A DNA stretch of 64,000 nucleotides. It comes from Solidesulfovibrio sp. (GTDB lineage Bacteria; Desulfobacterota; Desulfovibrionia; Desulfovibrionales; Desulfovibrionaceae). The number at the start of each line of letters is the position of its first letter. Position 1 is the first letter of the stretch. Both the position numbers and the translations under genes were made by a program. This document shows positions 16,906-26,415 of the stretch, piece after piece. The DNA lies in contig NZ_JBCFBA010000005.1 in NCBI RefSeq assembly GCF_038562415.1, forward strand, positions 127,519 through 191,518, written 5' to 3'. A model generated the notes under the pieces. That model saw only the letters and a list, made by a program, of their open reading frames with translations. It had not been told where the DNA came from and made no database searches.

Positions 16906-16919
16906 GATTCTGTAGAATC
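16906..16919. promoter_or_regulatory. GATTCT-GT-AGAATC palindrome in divergent promoter region
   Basis: A perfect 6-2-6 inverted repeat, extended by near-symmetric CGTG and ACG flanks. It lies between the molybdoenzyme gene (16791) and the + strand promoter at 16970. It is a candidate operator for coordinated control of both directions. Confidence 0.45.
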
Positions 16920-16969
16920 ACGCTCCCCGAGAGCCATTTTTGTGAAGCCGGGAACTTGCGACCCACTCG

Positions 16970-16998
16970 TTGACAAGCCCCGGAAAAAACCGTTTAGA
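16970..16998 (+). promoter_or_regulatory. Sigma-70 promoter of the ferredoxin genes
   Basis: TTGACA (16970-16975), a 17-nt spacer and TTTAGA (16993-16998) lie about 50 bp upstream of the GTG start at 17051. Confidence 0.6.
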
Positions 16999-17050
16999 CT
17001 GGCATACCGGCGTCCCGGGGCAACGGAAGCGACGCCGCTGGAGGAAAAGC

Positions 17051-17611
17051 GTGACCGTAACCAGTCTCCTGGCCGAGGCGGCCACGGGCCTCAAAAGCCT
17101 GCTGCTCGGCCTCGGCATCACCGGCAAGGCGCTGGCCAGGCCGGCCGTCACGGTGCCCTACCCCATGGCCGAGGTGGACAACCTCGACACCTACCGGGGG
17201 CATGTGGAGCTTGTGGGCAGAGACGACGACCCGGCCACGGCGCGCTGCATCGCCTGCGGGGCCTGCGTGCGGGCCTGCCCGTCGTCGTGTCTCACGGTCG
17301 CCTGCCCGGTGGGCGCCGGCGGCCCGGGCCCGGCCGGCCGCGAGGCGGAGGAGTTCGTGGGCGAACTCATTCCCCGGGCCGAGGCCATGGCCCCGGCCCC
17401 GCAGAAGGGCTGCAAGACCCCCGGCGCCTTCATCCTGGACTATTCCCTGTGCAGCCTGTGCGGCCAGTGCGCCCGGGCCTGCCCCGTGGATTCGCTGCGT
17501 TTTTCGCGGCATGTCTATTACGTCGGCGCCTCGCGGGCGGATTTTCGCCTGGACCTGCTGGCCCGCTTGCGCGCCCAGGCGGCCGCCGACACCCCCAAGG
17601 AGCCCGCATGA
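17051..17611 (+). CDS. NuoI-like 2[4Fe-4S] ferredoxin subunit
   Basis: 186 residues from the GTG at 17051, with GGAGG 6 nt upstream; no in-frame ATG fits as well. The N-terminal segment (GITGKALARPAVTVPYP) resembles the membrane-facing start of NuoI. Two [4Fe-4S] motifs follow: CIACGACVRACPSSC (~59-73) and CSLCGQCARACPVD (~133-146), separated by a 60-residue insert. It probably passes electrons between the molybdoenzyme encoded divergently and the 4-cluster protein that overlaps it by ATGA. No other complex I subunits are present. Confidence 0.85.
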   Translation: MTVTSLLAEAATGLKSLLLGLGITGKALARPAVTVPYPMAEVDNLDTYRGHVELVGRDDDPATARCIACGACVRACPSSCLTVACPVGAGGPGPAGREAEEFVGELIPRAEAMAPAPQKGCKTPGAFILDYSLCSLCGQCARACPVDSLRFSRHVYYVGASRADFRLDLLARLRAQAAADTPKEPA

Positions 17612-18114
17612 GCAAGTACATGATCCAGATGGACAAGAAGCGCTGCATTTCCTGCCATGCCTGCGAGGTGCACTGCCAGGTCGTTAACGCCGTGCCGCCC
17701 TCGGCCAAACCGGGCAAGCTCGTGACCGTCGGCCCGGACATGGTCAAGGCCCGGCCCCGGCTTTTAAACCTCTACATGTCCTGCTTCCATTGCGAGCGGC
17801 CCTGGTGCGTGCCGGCCTGCCCCACCGGGGCCATGACCCGGCGCGAGGAGGACGGGGTGGTCTACGTCCGGGAGGCGCTGTGCGTGGGCTGCAAGGCCTG
17901 CATCCAGGCCTGCCCCTGGCGCATTCCCCAGTGGAACGAGGCCACGGGCAAGGTGGTCAAGTGCGACTACTGCCGCGACCGCATCGACGCCGGCCTGGAC
18001 CCGGCCTGCGTCACGGGCTGCACGGCCCATGCCCTGCGCTTCGTGCGGCCGGGAAAAAACAACGTGGACGAGCGCGAGGTCTACGGCAAGCGCCTGCTGC
18101 TGCGCCAGATGTGA
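17608..18114 (+). CDS. DmsB/PhsB-type four-cluster ferredoxin subunit
   Basis: 168 residues; ATG 17608 overlaps the preceding stop (ATGA), so translational coupling is expected. Four Cys groups in DmsB order: CISCHACEVHC (13-23), CFHCERPWCVPACP (~55-68), CVGCKACIQACP (~88-99) and CDYCRDRI...CVTGC (~113-135). This is the usual electron-transfer partner of DMSO-reductase-family enzymes, so it supports the molybdoenzyme assignment. It has no signal peptide. A GC-rich hairpin follows. Confidence 0.9.
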   Translation: MSKYMIQMDKKRCISCHACEVHCQVVNAVPPSAKPGKLVTVGPDMVKARPRLLNLYMSCFHCERPWCVPACPTGAMTRREEDGVVYVREALCVGCKACIQACPWRIPQWNEATGKVVKCDYCRDRIDAGLDPACVTGCTAHALRFVRPGKNNVDEREVYGKRLLLRQM

Positions 18115-18137
18115 GGCGAGGGACAAGGGCTTTCGGG

Positions 18138-18177
18138 CGGCCCGCCCCGGCGGCATGCGGCACGCCGGGGCGGGCCG
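18138..18177 (+). terminator. Probable terminator of the ferredoxin operon
   Basis: A 15-bp perfect stem (18138-18152 with 18163-18177) with a 10-nt loop, 24 bp after the stop. Only a short T-run follows (GTTT), so termination efficiency is uncertain. Confidence 0.5.
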
Positions 18178-18195
18178 TCGCGTTTGGCGCGGGCT

Positions 18196-18924
18196 TCAGG
18201 GCGCGGGCTTGACCGGCCGGGACGCTTCGGGAGGCGCTTCGGCCGCAGGCAAAGAGCCGGCACCCTTGCCCGTCGCCGCCGGCAAGACCCCAGCCTCCAC
18301 GGCCGCCTCGAGCAACCCGGCGATATCCGACGGCCCGGCCCCACGGGCCGGGTCAGCGGGCGCCTCGGCCACAAACGCTTCGCCCGGCCTCATGGTCCGC
18401 TCCGCCTCGGCCGCGTCGTCCACCTGGGCGGCCCGCTCCGATTCCAACGCGTCGCCCCCCTGTGCGGCCGGTTCCGCGGCCGGCATCTGGCAGCGCGTTT
18501 CCGTGGCCCGGGGCGCCGTGCGCGCGTCGCCGGCCAGGGTCTTGGCCGCCTGGACCAGCGCCGCCTCGGCGAACTCCCCCTTGTCCGGATAGTGCATGGC
18601 GGCCAGGAACTCGCGCACCGCGTCCAGGCTCGGGCAGACGTGGACGTATTCCTGGCGGCCGGCGATGTCCTCGGTTTCGGGGTAGGACACGGCGTAACAG
18701 ATCACGAACCGGCCGGCGGCGGACAGCAGGAGGCCCAGCCGTTCCACCCGGCCGGCGGCGGGGGGCATGAGGCCGTCGGGGGCGACTTGCCGCTGGTAAT
18801 GGGCCAGGAGTTTCCCGGTCACGGCCACGGCCGCGCCGTGGCGGCTGAGGCGGTACTTGCGGGTTTTCCCGAGCAGCTTGTCGCTGAAGTCCTTTTGTGT
18901 CTTGGCGCGGAACAGGGAGAGCAT
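18196..18924 (-). CDS. Hypothetical soluble protein with acidic Ala-rich tail
   Basis: 242 residues from the ATG at 18924 (MLSLFRAKTQKDFSDKLLGK). The frame extends to 19131 but runs into a terminator and regulatory sequence. The first ~130 residues look like a folded domain (SAAGRFVICYAVSYPETEDI; EYVHVCPSLDAVREFLAAMHYP). The C-terminal half is rich in Ala, Glu and Pro and probably unstructured. I recognise no family. It faces the ferredoxin operon convergently. Confidence 0.6.
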   Translation of the reverse strand: MLSLFRAKTQKDFSDKLLGKTRKYRLSRHGAAVAVTGKLLAHYQRQVAPDGLMPPAAGRVERLGLLLSAAGRFVICYAVSYPETEDIAGRQEYVHVCPSLDAVREFLAAMHYPDKGEFAEAALVQAAKTLAGDARTAPRATETRCQMPAAEPAAQGGDALESERAAQVDDAAEAERTMRPGEAFVAEAPADPARGAGPSDIAGLLEAAVEAGVLPAATGKGAGSLPAAEAPPEASRPVKPAP

Positions 18925-19077
18925 CGGCAGGGGCTCCACAGGGGACTGGCCGCGAACCGGGTCCGAGGCGGGCGTGGTATAGCGCGGCCCGGTTCGGGGG
19001 TCAAAAGGAAAAGCCCTTGCCAATCCGCGCGGTTTGTGCCAGATTAATTCCGGCCGGCCCACGCGCCGGGGACAGAG

Positions 19078-19108
19078 GGCTTCGCCGTTCGCGGCGAGGC
19101 CTTTTTTT
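19078..19108 (+). terminator. Strong intrinsic terminator without an upstream gene
   Basis: GGCTTCGCCG (19078-19087), loop TTCG, CGGCGAGGCC (19092-19101), then seven T. The nearest gene to the left is on the other strand. A weak promoter-like pair (TTGCCA 19017-19022 and AGATTA near 19041) upstream suggests a short RNA of about 55-60 nt ending here. Confidence 0.8.
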
Positions 19109-19119
19109 ATGGCCGGAGA

Positions 19120-19137
19120 TTGTGAAAACAATCACAA
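19120..19137. promoter_or_regulatory. Perfect TTGTGA-N6-TCACAA site (CRP/FNR family, HcpR-like)
   Basis: TTGTGA (19120-19125), AAACAA, TCACAA (19132-19137). This equals the CRP-type palindrome and, as I recall, the motif reported for HcpR in Desulfovibrio (redox and nitrosative stress; some sulfate-reduction genes). It lies upstream of the TauE-like exporter. No CRP/FNR gene is in the window. Confidence 0.7.
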
Positions 19138-19214
19138 AGTCTGCCCGTTTTTTCCCGCCCTGTCGGGGCCGCACGGGAAAAAATTGCGAAAAACAGAACA
19201 ACTGCAAGACTTCC

Positions 19215-19243
19215 TTGACAGAGGGCAACCGGGATGGTCTATG
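19215..19243 (+). promoter_or_regulatory. Candidate promoter of the TauE-like exporter gene
   Basis: TTGACA (19215-19220), 17 nt, TCTATG (19238-19243; TATGCT overlaps it). Transcription from here would give a leader of about 260 nt before the GTG at 19511. Confidence 0.5.
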
Positions 19244-19510
19244 CTGGCGCAAAGCTGTCGCCACACCGTCACGGGCGGGAGGCGCACGGCGGCTCAACGG
19301 CCACGGCCGGCGTCGCGAGCGGAAGAAACAGGCGGCCAGGACTGCAATTTTCCCCGTCTCCCGATGCCGCACCAGGGCCCAAGCACCGCGTTGCGGCGGT
19401 CGACATGGTGTCGCGCCGCCTTTGGCTGGGGATACGTGCCGGTTGCTGGCGCGTCGCGCGGCGTCCCCTTGCGCGATCAACGATTTCGCCGCCCCAAAAG
19501 GAGGCCCCTT

Positions 19511-20662
19511 GTGAAAAACTGGAAACTGACCCTGCCTCTGGGCCTGGCCGTGCTGGCCGTACTGGCCCTGTGGATCGAACCGGCCCTGGCCGACAAGCTC
19601 TCCGACGCCATCGCCAAGACCCCGGCCGGCACCGGCCCCGGCCAGATCGACCCGGCCGCGGCCAAGGGTTTCCTCGGCATCCCCGGCGCCCCGGAAGTCA
19701 GCCTGGGCCTGGCCTTCGGCTGGGCCGTCTGGGTGGGCTGGATCTTCTCCACCGTGGGCGCCTTCGGCGGCGTCATGGCCGGCGTGGGCCACATCTCGGT
19801 CTACGGCTACGGCGCCTACGCCAAGACCTTCAAGCAGACCGCCCCGGAGCTCAACAAGCTGGTCACCGACTCCATCCGCACCTCCAACCAGTGGCTGGTC
19901 GGCCTGTCGGCGCTGATCTCCTCGTTCAACTACTGGAAGATGGGCCGCCTGGTCCTGCCCCTGGCCGCCGCCCTGGGCCTGGGCTCCATCGTCGGCAGTT
20001 GGCTGTCCGTGACGCTCACCGCCGGCAAGGTCTCCTTTTCCTCCTACCAGGGCTATTTCGGCCTGTTCGTGCTGCTTTTGGGCTGCTACCTCTTCTGGGA
20101 GACCACCCCGGCCGGCCAGGCGAGCAAGAAAAAGGCCAAGGAAGCCGCCAAGGCCTTCGAGGACACGGTCAAACGCCAGAAAAGCGGCGAAAAAATCGAC
20201 ACCAAGGCCCTGGGCGTCAAGGTCACGTCCTTTAGCCTCACCCGCGTCACCTTCACCTTCTACGGCGTGGAATTCGGCTTCAACCCGCTGATCCCGTTTT
20301 TGGGCGGCATCGTCATTTCGGCCCTGGCCGCCTTTTTGGGCGTCGGCGGCGGCTTCCTCCTGGTGCCGTTTCTCACCAGCGTGGCCCAGCTGCCCATGTA
20401 CCTGGCCGCCGGCACCTCGGCCCTGGCCGTTCTGGTCAGCATGATCACCTCGATCGCCACCTTCATGTCCGGCGGCGTGCCCCTGCACTGGCACATGATC
20501 GGCATCGAGCTGGTCGGCGTGGTGGTCGGCTCCATCATCGGCCCGCGCACCTCCAAGTACATCCCCGACATCTGGCTCAAGCGCCTGTTCATCGTGCTCG
20601 CCCTGTACGTCGGCATCGACTACGTGCTGCGCGGCTTTTTCAACATCAAGATGTTCGGTTAA
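19511..20662 (+). CDS. TauE/SafE-family sulfite/anion exporter
   Basis: 383 residues from a GTG at 19511, with AAAGGAGG 6 nt upstream. A longer ATG-started frame from 19034 would cross the terminator and the CRP-type site and is rejected. A signal-like first helix (LPLGLAVLAVLALWIEPALA) is followed by about eight membrane segments in two repeats, with GAFGGVMAGVGH and FLGVGGGFLLVPFL as the paired family motifs. A charged cytoplasmic loop separates the repeats (~200-235). TauE proteins export sulfite or sulfoacetate-type anions. In a sulfate reducer with an HcpR-like site upstream, sulfite or thiosulfate handling is a reasonable inference. Confidence 0.9.
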   Translation: MKNWKLTLPLGLAVLAVLALWIEPALADKLSDAIAKTPAGTGPGQIDPAAAKGFLGIPGAPEVSLGLAFGWAVWVGWIFSTVGAFGGVMAGVGHISVYGYGAYAKTFKQTAPELNKLVTDSIRTSNQWLVGLSALISSFNYWKMGRLVLPLAAALGLGSIVGSWLSVTLTAGKVSFSSYQGYFGLFVLLLGCYLFWETTPAGQASKKKAKEAAKAFEDTVKRQKSGEKIDTKALGVKVTSFSLTRVTFTFYGVEFGFNPLIPFLGGIVISALAAFLGVGGGFLLVPFLTSVAQLPMYLAAGTSALAVLVSMITSIATFMSGGVPLHWHMIGIELVGVVVGSIIGPRTSKYIPDIWLKRLFIVLALYVGIDYVLRGFFNIKMFG

Positions 20663-20684
20663 AAAGGACGCCCTCCCAAGCGTC

Positions 20685-20717
20685 GGCCCCGGGCCCAGCG
20701 GCCCGGGGCCTTTTTAT
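20685..20717 (+). terminator. Intrinsic terminator after the TauE-like gene
   Basis: GGCCCCGGGCC (20685-20695), loop CAGC, GGCCCGGGGCC (20700-20710), then TTTTTATT. Confidence 0.9.
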
Positions 20718-20791
20718 TGGCCGCTTCCGGGCTTCGCTTTCCGGGCCGACTCGGCTAGGCTCGCCGAAGCGCCCCGAAAACGAGGTTCCCC

Positions 20792-21364
20792 GTGTACGAA
20801 TTGCTCGACGCCGTGCTGATTGCCCCCTTCCGCCTGCCCGGCAACGCCGTGGCCGGCTTCTACCTGGGCACGTTCCTCCTGGCCCTGGCCAGCCTCCTGC
20901 TCGGCCGCCTGACCTACGACCTGGTCTGGCTGTTCAACCGCGCCCACTACGCCCGGGAGGAAAAGGAGATGGCCCGCATGCACAACCTGTCCGTGGCCGC
21001 CATCGAGGCCGGGGACAAGGCCGCCTACAAGGCCGCCAACAAGGAGGCCAACGAGGCCTTCGGCAAATCGTTTTTCGCCGGCGCGGCGCTTTTTTCCGTA
21101 TCCGTGTGGCCGGTGCCCTTTGCCCTGGCCTGGCTGTCGGGCCGGTTCGAGGGCCTGGACGTGCCGTTTCTCCCCGGCCATGGGTTGCGCTACAACGCCG
21201 TGTTCCTGGGCGGGTACATCCTGTTGCGCCTGGCCATGTGGCCCTTGTGGCAGAAGCTGCCGGGATTTGGCCGGGTGGAGAGGCAGCGCCGCGACACGGC
21301 CGCCCGGCGGGCCAAGCTGCGCTCCTGGACCGAGCTGGCCAAACCCGCCGCCCCCCGCGACTGA
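20792..21364 (+). CDS. Hypothetical membrane protein
   Basis: 190 residues, GTG start at 20792 with GAGG upstream. Hydrophobic segments at ~18-40, ~92-112 and ~130-152. An amphipathic, Lys/Glu/Ala-rich stretch lies between the first two (YAREEKEMARMHNLSVAAIE) and a basic tail follows. No family is recognised. It stands alone between a terminator and a long intergenic region. Confidence 0.65.
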   Translation: MYELLDAVLIAPFRLPGNAVAGFYLGTFLLALASLLLGRLTYDLVWLFNRAHYAREEKEMARMHNLSVAAIEAGDKAAYKAANKEANEAFGKSFFAGAALFSVSVWPVPFALAWLSGRFEGLDVPFLPGHGLRYNAVFLGGYILLRLAMWPLWQKLPGFGRVERQRRDTAARRAKLRSWTELAKPAAPRD

Positions 21365-21707
21365 TCCCCGCTTCCCGGCCTCCCCTGCCCGTCCCGCCGC
21401 CCCGTTCGCGGCCCGATGGGGCGCATCCGGCCCACCGATGCCGCCGGTCGCCCCATCCGCAGCGAACGCGCCTTCCCGAGGCCCGGCCGAATCGTTCATG
21501 CAGTGTATGAACGATTCGGCCGTTGCGCGATCCATCCGGAACGCGGCGAGGCGGATCCTTGCCTTGTTTTCCGTTCAACGGTATTGATACATTGCGGGAT
21601 TGAACTTGTATGTGCCAGCCGCGTCATGTTGCGGGCAAGGCATTTGACCATATCGAGGAGACGAAGAAACAATTTATTTTATAAATAATTCACAAAGGAG
21701 GTCTCAC
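21365..21707. other. Intergenic region before the beta-propeller gene
   Basis: 343 bp. It contains a 16-bp perfect hairpin (21484-21522), a promoter-like TTGATA (21585-21590) with TGTATG about 17 nt on, and an AT-rich leader ending in AAAGGAGG before ATG 21708. Base composition falls well below that of the flanking genes from about 21560 onward. Confidence 0.5.
21484..21522. terminator. 16-bp perfect hairpin, terminator-like
   Basis: The arms 21484-21499 and 21507-21522 are exactly complementary with a 7-nt loop (GCAGTGT). No T-tract follows. It lies 120 bp beyond the membrane-protein gene. Confidence 0.4.
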
Positions 21708-22916
21708 ATGGTCAAGGGCATCCTGACAAGCATCCTCGCGCTCTTATCATGCTTTCTTCCGGTGACCGGATTTTCCGCGACAGGTGACTATCTTTGGTCC
21801 GGCGACATCGGCGGCGACAAGGCCACTTGGTCGACTCCCCTCCTGTTTAACAATTCCATCATCGTGCAGGGACAGGATGGCGGCATCACCGCTCTGCGCG
21901 CCGACACCGGCCAGCAAGTCTGGTACAATTCCACGACCGCCGGCGACACCACCTCCCCCATCCTCTTCGACAACAATGTCTATATGATCGCCGGTTCCCA
22001 TGTGTACAAGATCGCGCCCGCAACCGGGGCCATCCTGGCCGACCGCAGCCTGACCGGTACGGTCTACGGCCAGGCCCCGGCCGCCTCGGGCCAACTCCTG
22101 TTCTTCATCGAAGGCGGCGAATCCGCCTTCACCCTCCACGCCGCCTCGCTTGCCAGCCTGGAGGATATCTGGACCAAGCCCCTGGGCGCCGCCATGGCGA
22201 GCGTGCTCACCGACGGCACGAACCTCTACGTCCTGGCCGATACCCTGACCGCCCTCGATCCCCTGACCGGCAACCAGCGTTGGTCCGTGCCCCCGCCCGA
22301 CGGCTACGACTATTTCAATGCCGGCTCCCTGGCCGACCGCACGCTGGTGGCCTTCGCCGCCAAGCAGTGGGACAGCGGCAATGTCCTGGCCGCCTGGTCC
22401 CTGGGCGACGGTTCCGCCGCGCCCGGCCTGGCCTGGACCCAGGACTTCGGCACGGGCATGACCGACGGCTCGCCCCCGGCCATCGACGGCGGCCGGGTCT
22501 ACGCCAACTCCCGGGCCGGCGTGCTGCGGGCCTTCACCCTGGCTTCGGGCAGTCCGCTGTGGACGTATACCGTGCGCAACACCGACCTGGCCCCGGCCCT
22601 GCCCACGGCCGTGGACGGCAAGGTCTACATCCAGCTCTTCGTCGGCCCCCCGACCATGCTCTGCCTGGACGGGGCCACGGGGGCCGTGGCCTGGCAGACC
22701 CCCCGCAGCATGAGTACGGCCTGGAGCCAGCCGGCCATCAAGGACGGCCGGGTGTACCTGGCCACGGACTGGAGCGGCGTATTCGCCTTCGCCGCCGGCC
22801 ACACGGACTCCATCTGGCCCATGTTCAAGAACAACCCGGCCCTGACCGGATCGAGCGACACGCCGGCCCCGAACCAAGCCATCGCCCCCGTCGACCTGCT
22901 GCTTCTGGGGCAATGA
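21708..22916 (+). CDS. Secreted PQQ-type beta-propeller protein with LLLLGQ C terminus
   Basis: 402 residues. A Sec signal peptide (ILTSILALLSCFLPVTGFSA) is followed by seven or so beta-propeller repeats of the PQQ enzyme / BamB type, with blades such as ALRADTGQQVWYNST, ALDPLTGNQRWSV and CLDGATGAVAWQTP. No PQQ catalytic residues or heme site are seen, so a structural or binding role is more likely than dehydrogenase activity. The protein ends in IAPVDLLLLGQ after a Pro/Ala linker; the last six residues equal the end of the unrelated secreted protein at 48074-50281. A strong ribosome binding site (AAAGGAGG) precedes it. Confidence 0.8.
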   Translation: MVKGILTSILALLSCFLPVTGFSATGDYLWSGDIGGDKATWSTPLLFNNSIIVQGQDGGITALRADTGQQVWYNSTTAGDTTSPILFDNNVYMIAGSHVYKIAPATGAILADRSLTGTVYGQAPAASGQLLFFIEGGESAFTLHAASLASLEDIWTKPLGAAMASVLTDGTNLYVLADTLTALDPLTGNQRWSVPPPDGYDYFNAGSLADRTLVAFAAKQWDSGNVLAAWSLGDGSAAPGLAWTQDFGTGMTDGSPPAIDGGRVYANSRAGVLRAFTLASGSPLWTYTVRNTDLAPALPTAVDGKVYIQLFVGPPTMLCLDGATGAVAWQTPRSMSTAWSQPAIKDGRVYLATDWSGVFAFAAGHTDSIWPMFKNNPALTGSSDTPAPNQAIAPVDLLLLGQ

Positions 22917-23034
22917 CCCCGGGCGAGCCCGCCCACCCCCGCCACGCCCGCGCCGGACGGCCCGCCGCCGCCGGCGCGACGCCCTTTCCAGCCGGCCGAA
23001 ACTGGCGTATCCTCGCCCCCCGGAGGCAGTCGGC

Positions 23035-23969
23035 ATGCGGCGACGCGACGTATTGCGGGCGTTTTTCGCCCTTCCCGTCCTGCTCGCCGGCTGCGGCGGC
23101 GACGAGGAGGCCGTGCGCGTGGACCTGTCGCGCCGCGAGGAGCCGACCCTTCGCCTGCCGCCCAAGGCCGTCACCTACGCCTACCTGCCCCAGTTCGCCC
23201 ACACCGTCTCCTACGAGCGCCACCGGCTGCTGCTCGACTACCTCGCCCGGGCCACGGGGCTGCCCTTGCGCCAGATCTTCCCCGACACCTTCGAGGAACA
23301 CGTGCGCATGGTGGAGCGCGGCGAAATCGACATCTCCTTTTCCAATCCGTTCGCCTACATCCGCATGGCCCGGTCCGGCACCCGGGCCTTTGCCCGCATC
23401 ATCGAGCCCTCGGGCAAGCCGGATTTCCGCAGCCAGATCATCTGCCGCCGCGACAACGCCCAGCTGCGCAGCCTGGAGGACTGCCGGGGCAAGCGCTGGA
23501 TGGCCGTGGACCCATCCTCGGCCGGCGGCTACATCTACGCCCTGGGCGAATTCCTGGACCACGGCATCCGCCGTCGCGACTTCGCCGAGATCACCTTCGC
23601 CCCGGGGCCGGGCGGCAAGCAGGAAAAGGTCGTGCTGGCCGTGTTCGCCGGCACCTGCGACCTGGGCTCCGTGCGCGACGGGGCGCTGGACATCCTGGCC
23701 GGCAAGATCGACATCGGCCAGATCCGCATCCTGGCCGAGAGCAAGGCCTACCCCGGCTGGGTCTACGCCGCCCGGGCCGGGCTTTCGCCGGAGATCACCG
23801 CCAAGGTGGCCAAGGCCATGTTCGCCCTGTCCATGGAGCGCCCCGACGACGCCGTCATCCTGCAAACCGCCGGCATGCGCGGCATCATCCCGGCCACGGA
23901 CACCGACTACGCCCCGGTGCGCGCCCTGGCCGAAAAGCTCGACCTCGACGCCGCCACGGAGGAGGAGGA

Positions 23970-23973
<4 letters not shown>
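23035..23973 (+). CDS. PhnD-like periplasmic binding lipoprotein, probable kinase partner
   Basis: 312 residues with a lipobox (VLLAGC, Cys ~20) and a PhnD-type substrate-binding fold: AYLPQFAHTVSYERHRLLLDYL, GEIDISFSNPFAYI, ICRRDNAQLRSLEDCRGKRW and AVDPSSAGGYIY. It would bind a phosphonate, phosphite or other oxyanion outside the membrane. No ABC permease or ATPase is adjacent. Its stop overlaps the start of a sensor kinase gene (ATGA), so it probably presents ligand to that kinase instead of a transporter. Confidence 0.85.
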
Positions 23974-26027
<2,054 letters not shown>

Positions 26028-26030
26028 CCC

Positions 26031-26399
26031 ATGGCCGAAATCATCGTGCTCGACGACGTCATCGACGCCGGCGTGGTCATCAAGCGCATTCTCGAACGCA
26101 AGGGCCACCGCGTCGGCGTGTTCACCGAGGAAGAGGAGGCCCTGGCCCATGTGGCCAAGAAAAAGCCCGATCTGGCCATCCTCGACATGAAGCTCAAGAA
26201 AATGAGCGGCGTGGAGGTGCTGGAGGAGATCAGGAAGCGCTCCCCGGACACCCGGGTCATCATGCTGACGGGCTACCCCACCCTGGAGACGGCCCGGGAA
26301 TCCGTGCGCCTGGGCGCCTGCGAGTACTGCGTCAAGCCCATCGACAAGGAAGAGCTGGAGCGCAAGGTGGAAGAGGCCCTGGCCGCGCCCCGGGGCTGA
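26031..26399 (+). CDS. Single-domain response regulator
   Basis: 122 residues forming only a receiver: acidic pair in LDDVID, phosphoacceptor Asp52 (AILDMKLKKMSG), LTGYP and CVKPID. It is the probable partner of the kinase 3 bp upstream. It has no output domain, so it must act through another protein; the PEP-synthase-like protein encoded 16 bp downstream is the nearest candidate. Confidence 0.93.
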   Translation: MAEIIVLDDVIDAGVVIKRILERKGHRVGVFTEEEEALAHVAKKKPDLAILDMKLKKMSGVEVLEEIRKRSPDTRVIMLTGYPTLETARESVRLGACEYCVKPIDKEELERKVEEALAAPRG

Positions 26400-26415
26400 C
26401 GGCGTCGGAGGGGAC

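Larger units (their letters stand above)
18925..19510. other. Long intergenic region upstream of the TauE-like exporter
   Basis: 586 bp without a convincing gene. It holds an intrinsic terminator with no upstream + strand gene (19078-19108), a perfect CRP/FNR-type site (19120-19137) and a promoter-like pair (19215-19243). The remaining leader to the GTG at 19511 is GC-rich and structured, but I recognise no known riboswitch in it. Confidence 0.6.

Noticed and set aside
19215-19275. c-di-GMP-like aptamer (GGGCAACC, GGCGCAAAGC) in the exporter leader
   Set aside because: The first half lies in the promoter spacer and so would not be transcribed; pairing is also wrong.
19034-19510. N-terminal extension of the TauE-like protein
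   Set aside because: The extension crosses a terminator and regulatory palindrome, and the GTG at 19511 has an excellent ribosome binding site and a signal-like first helix.
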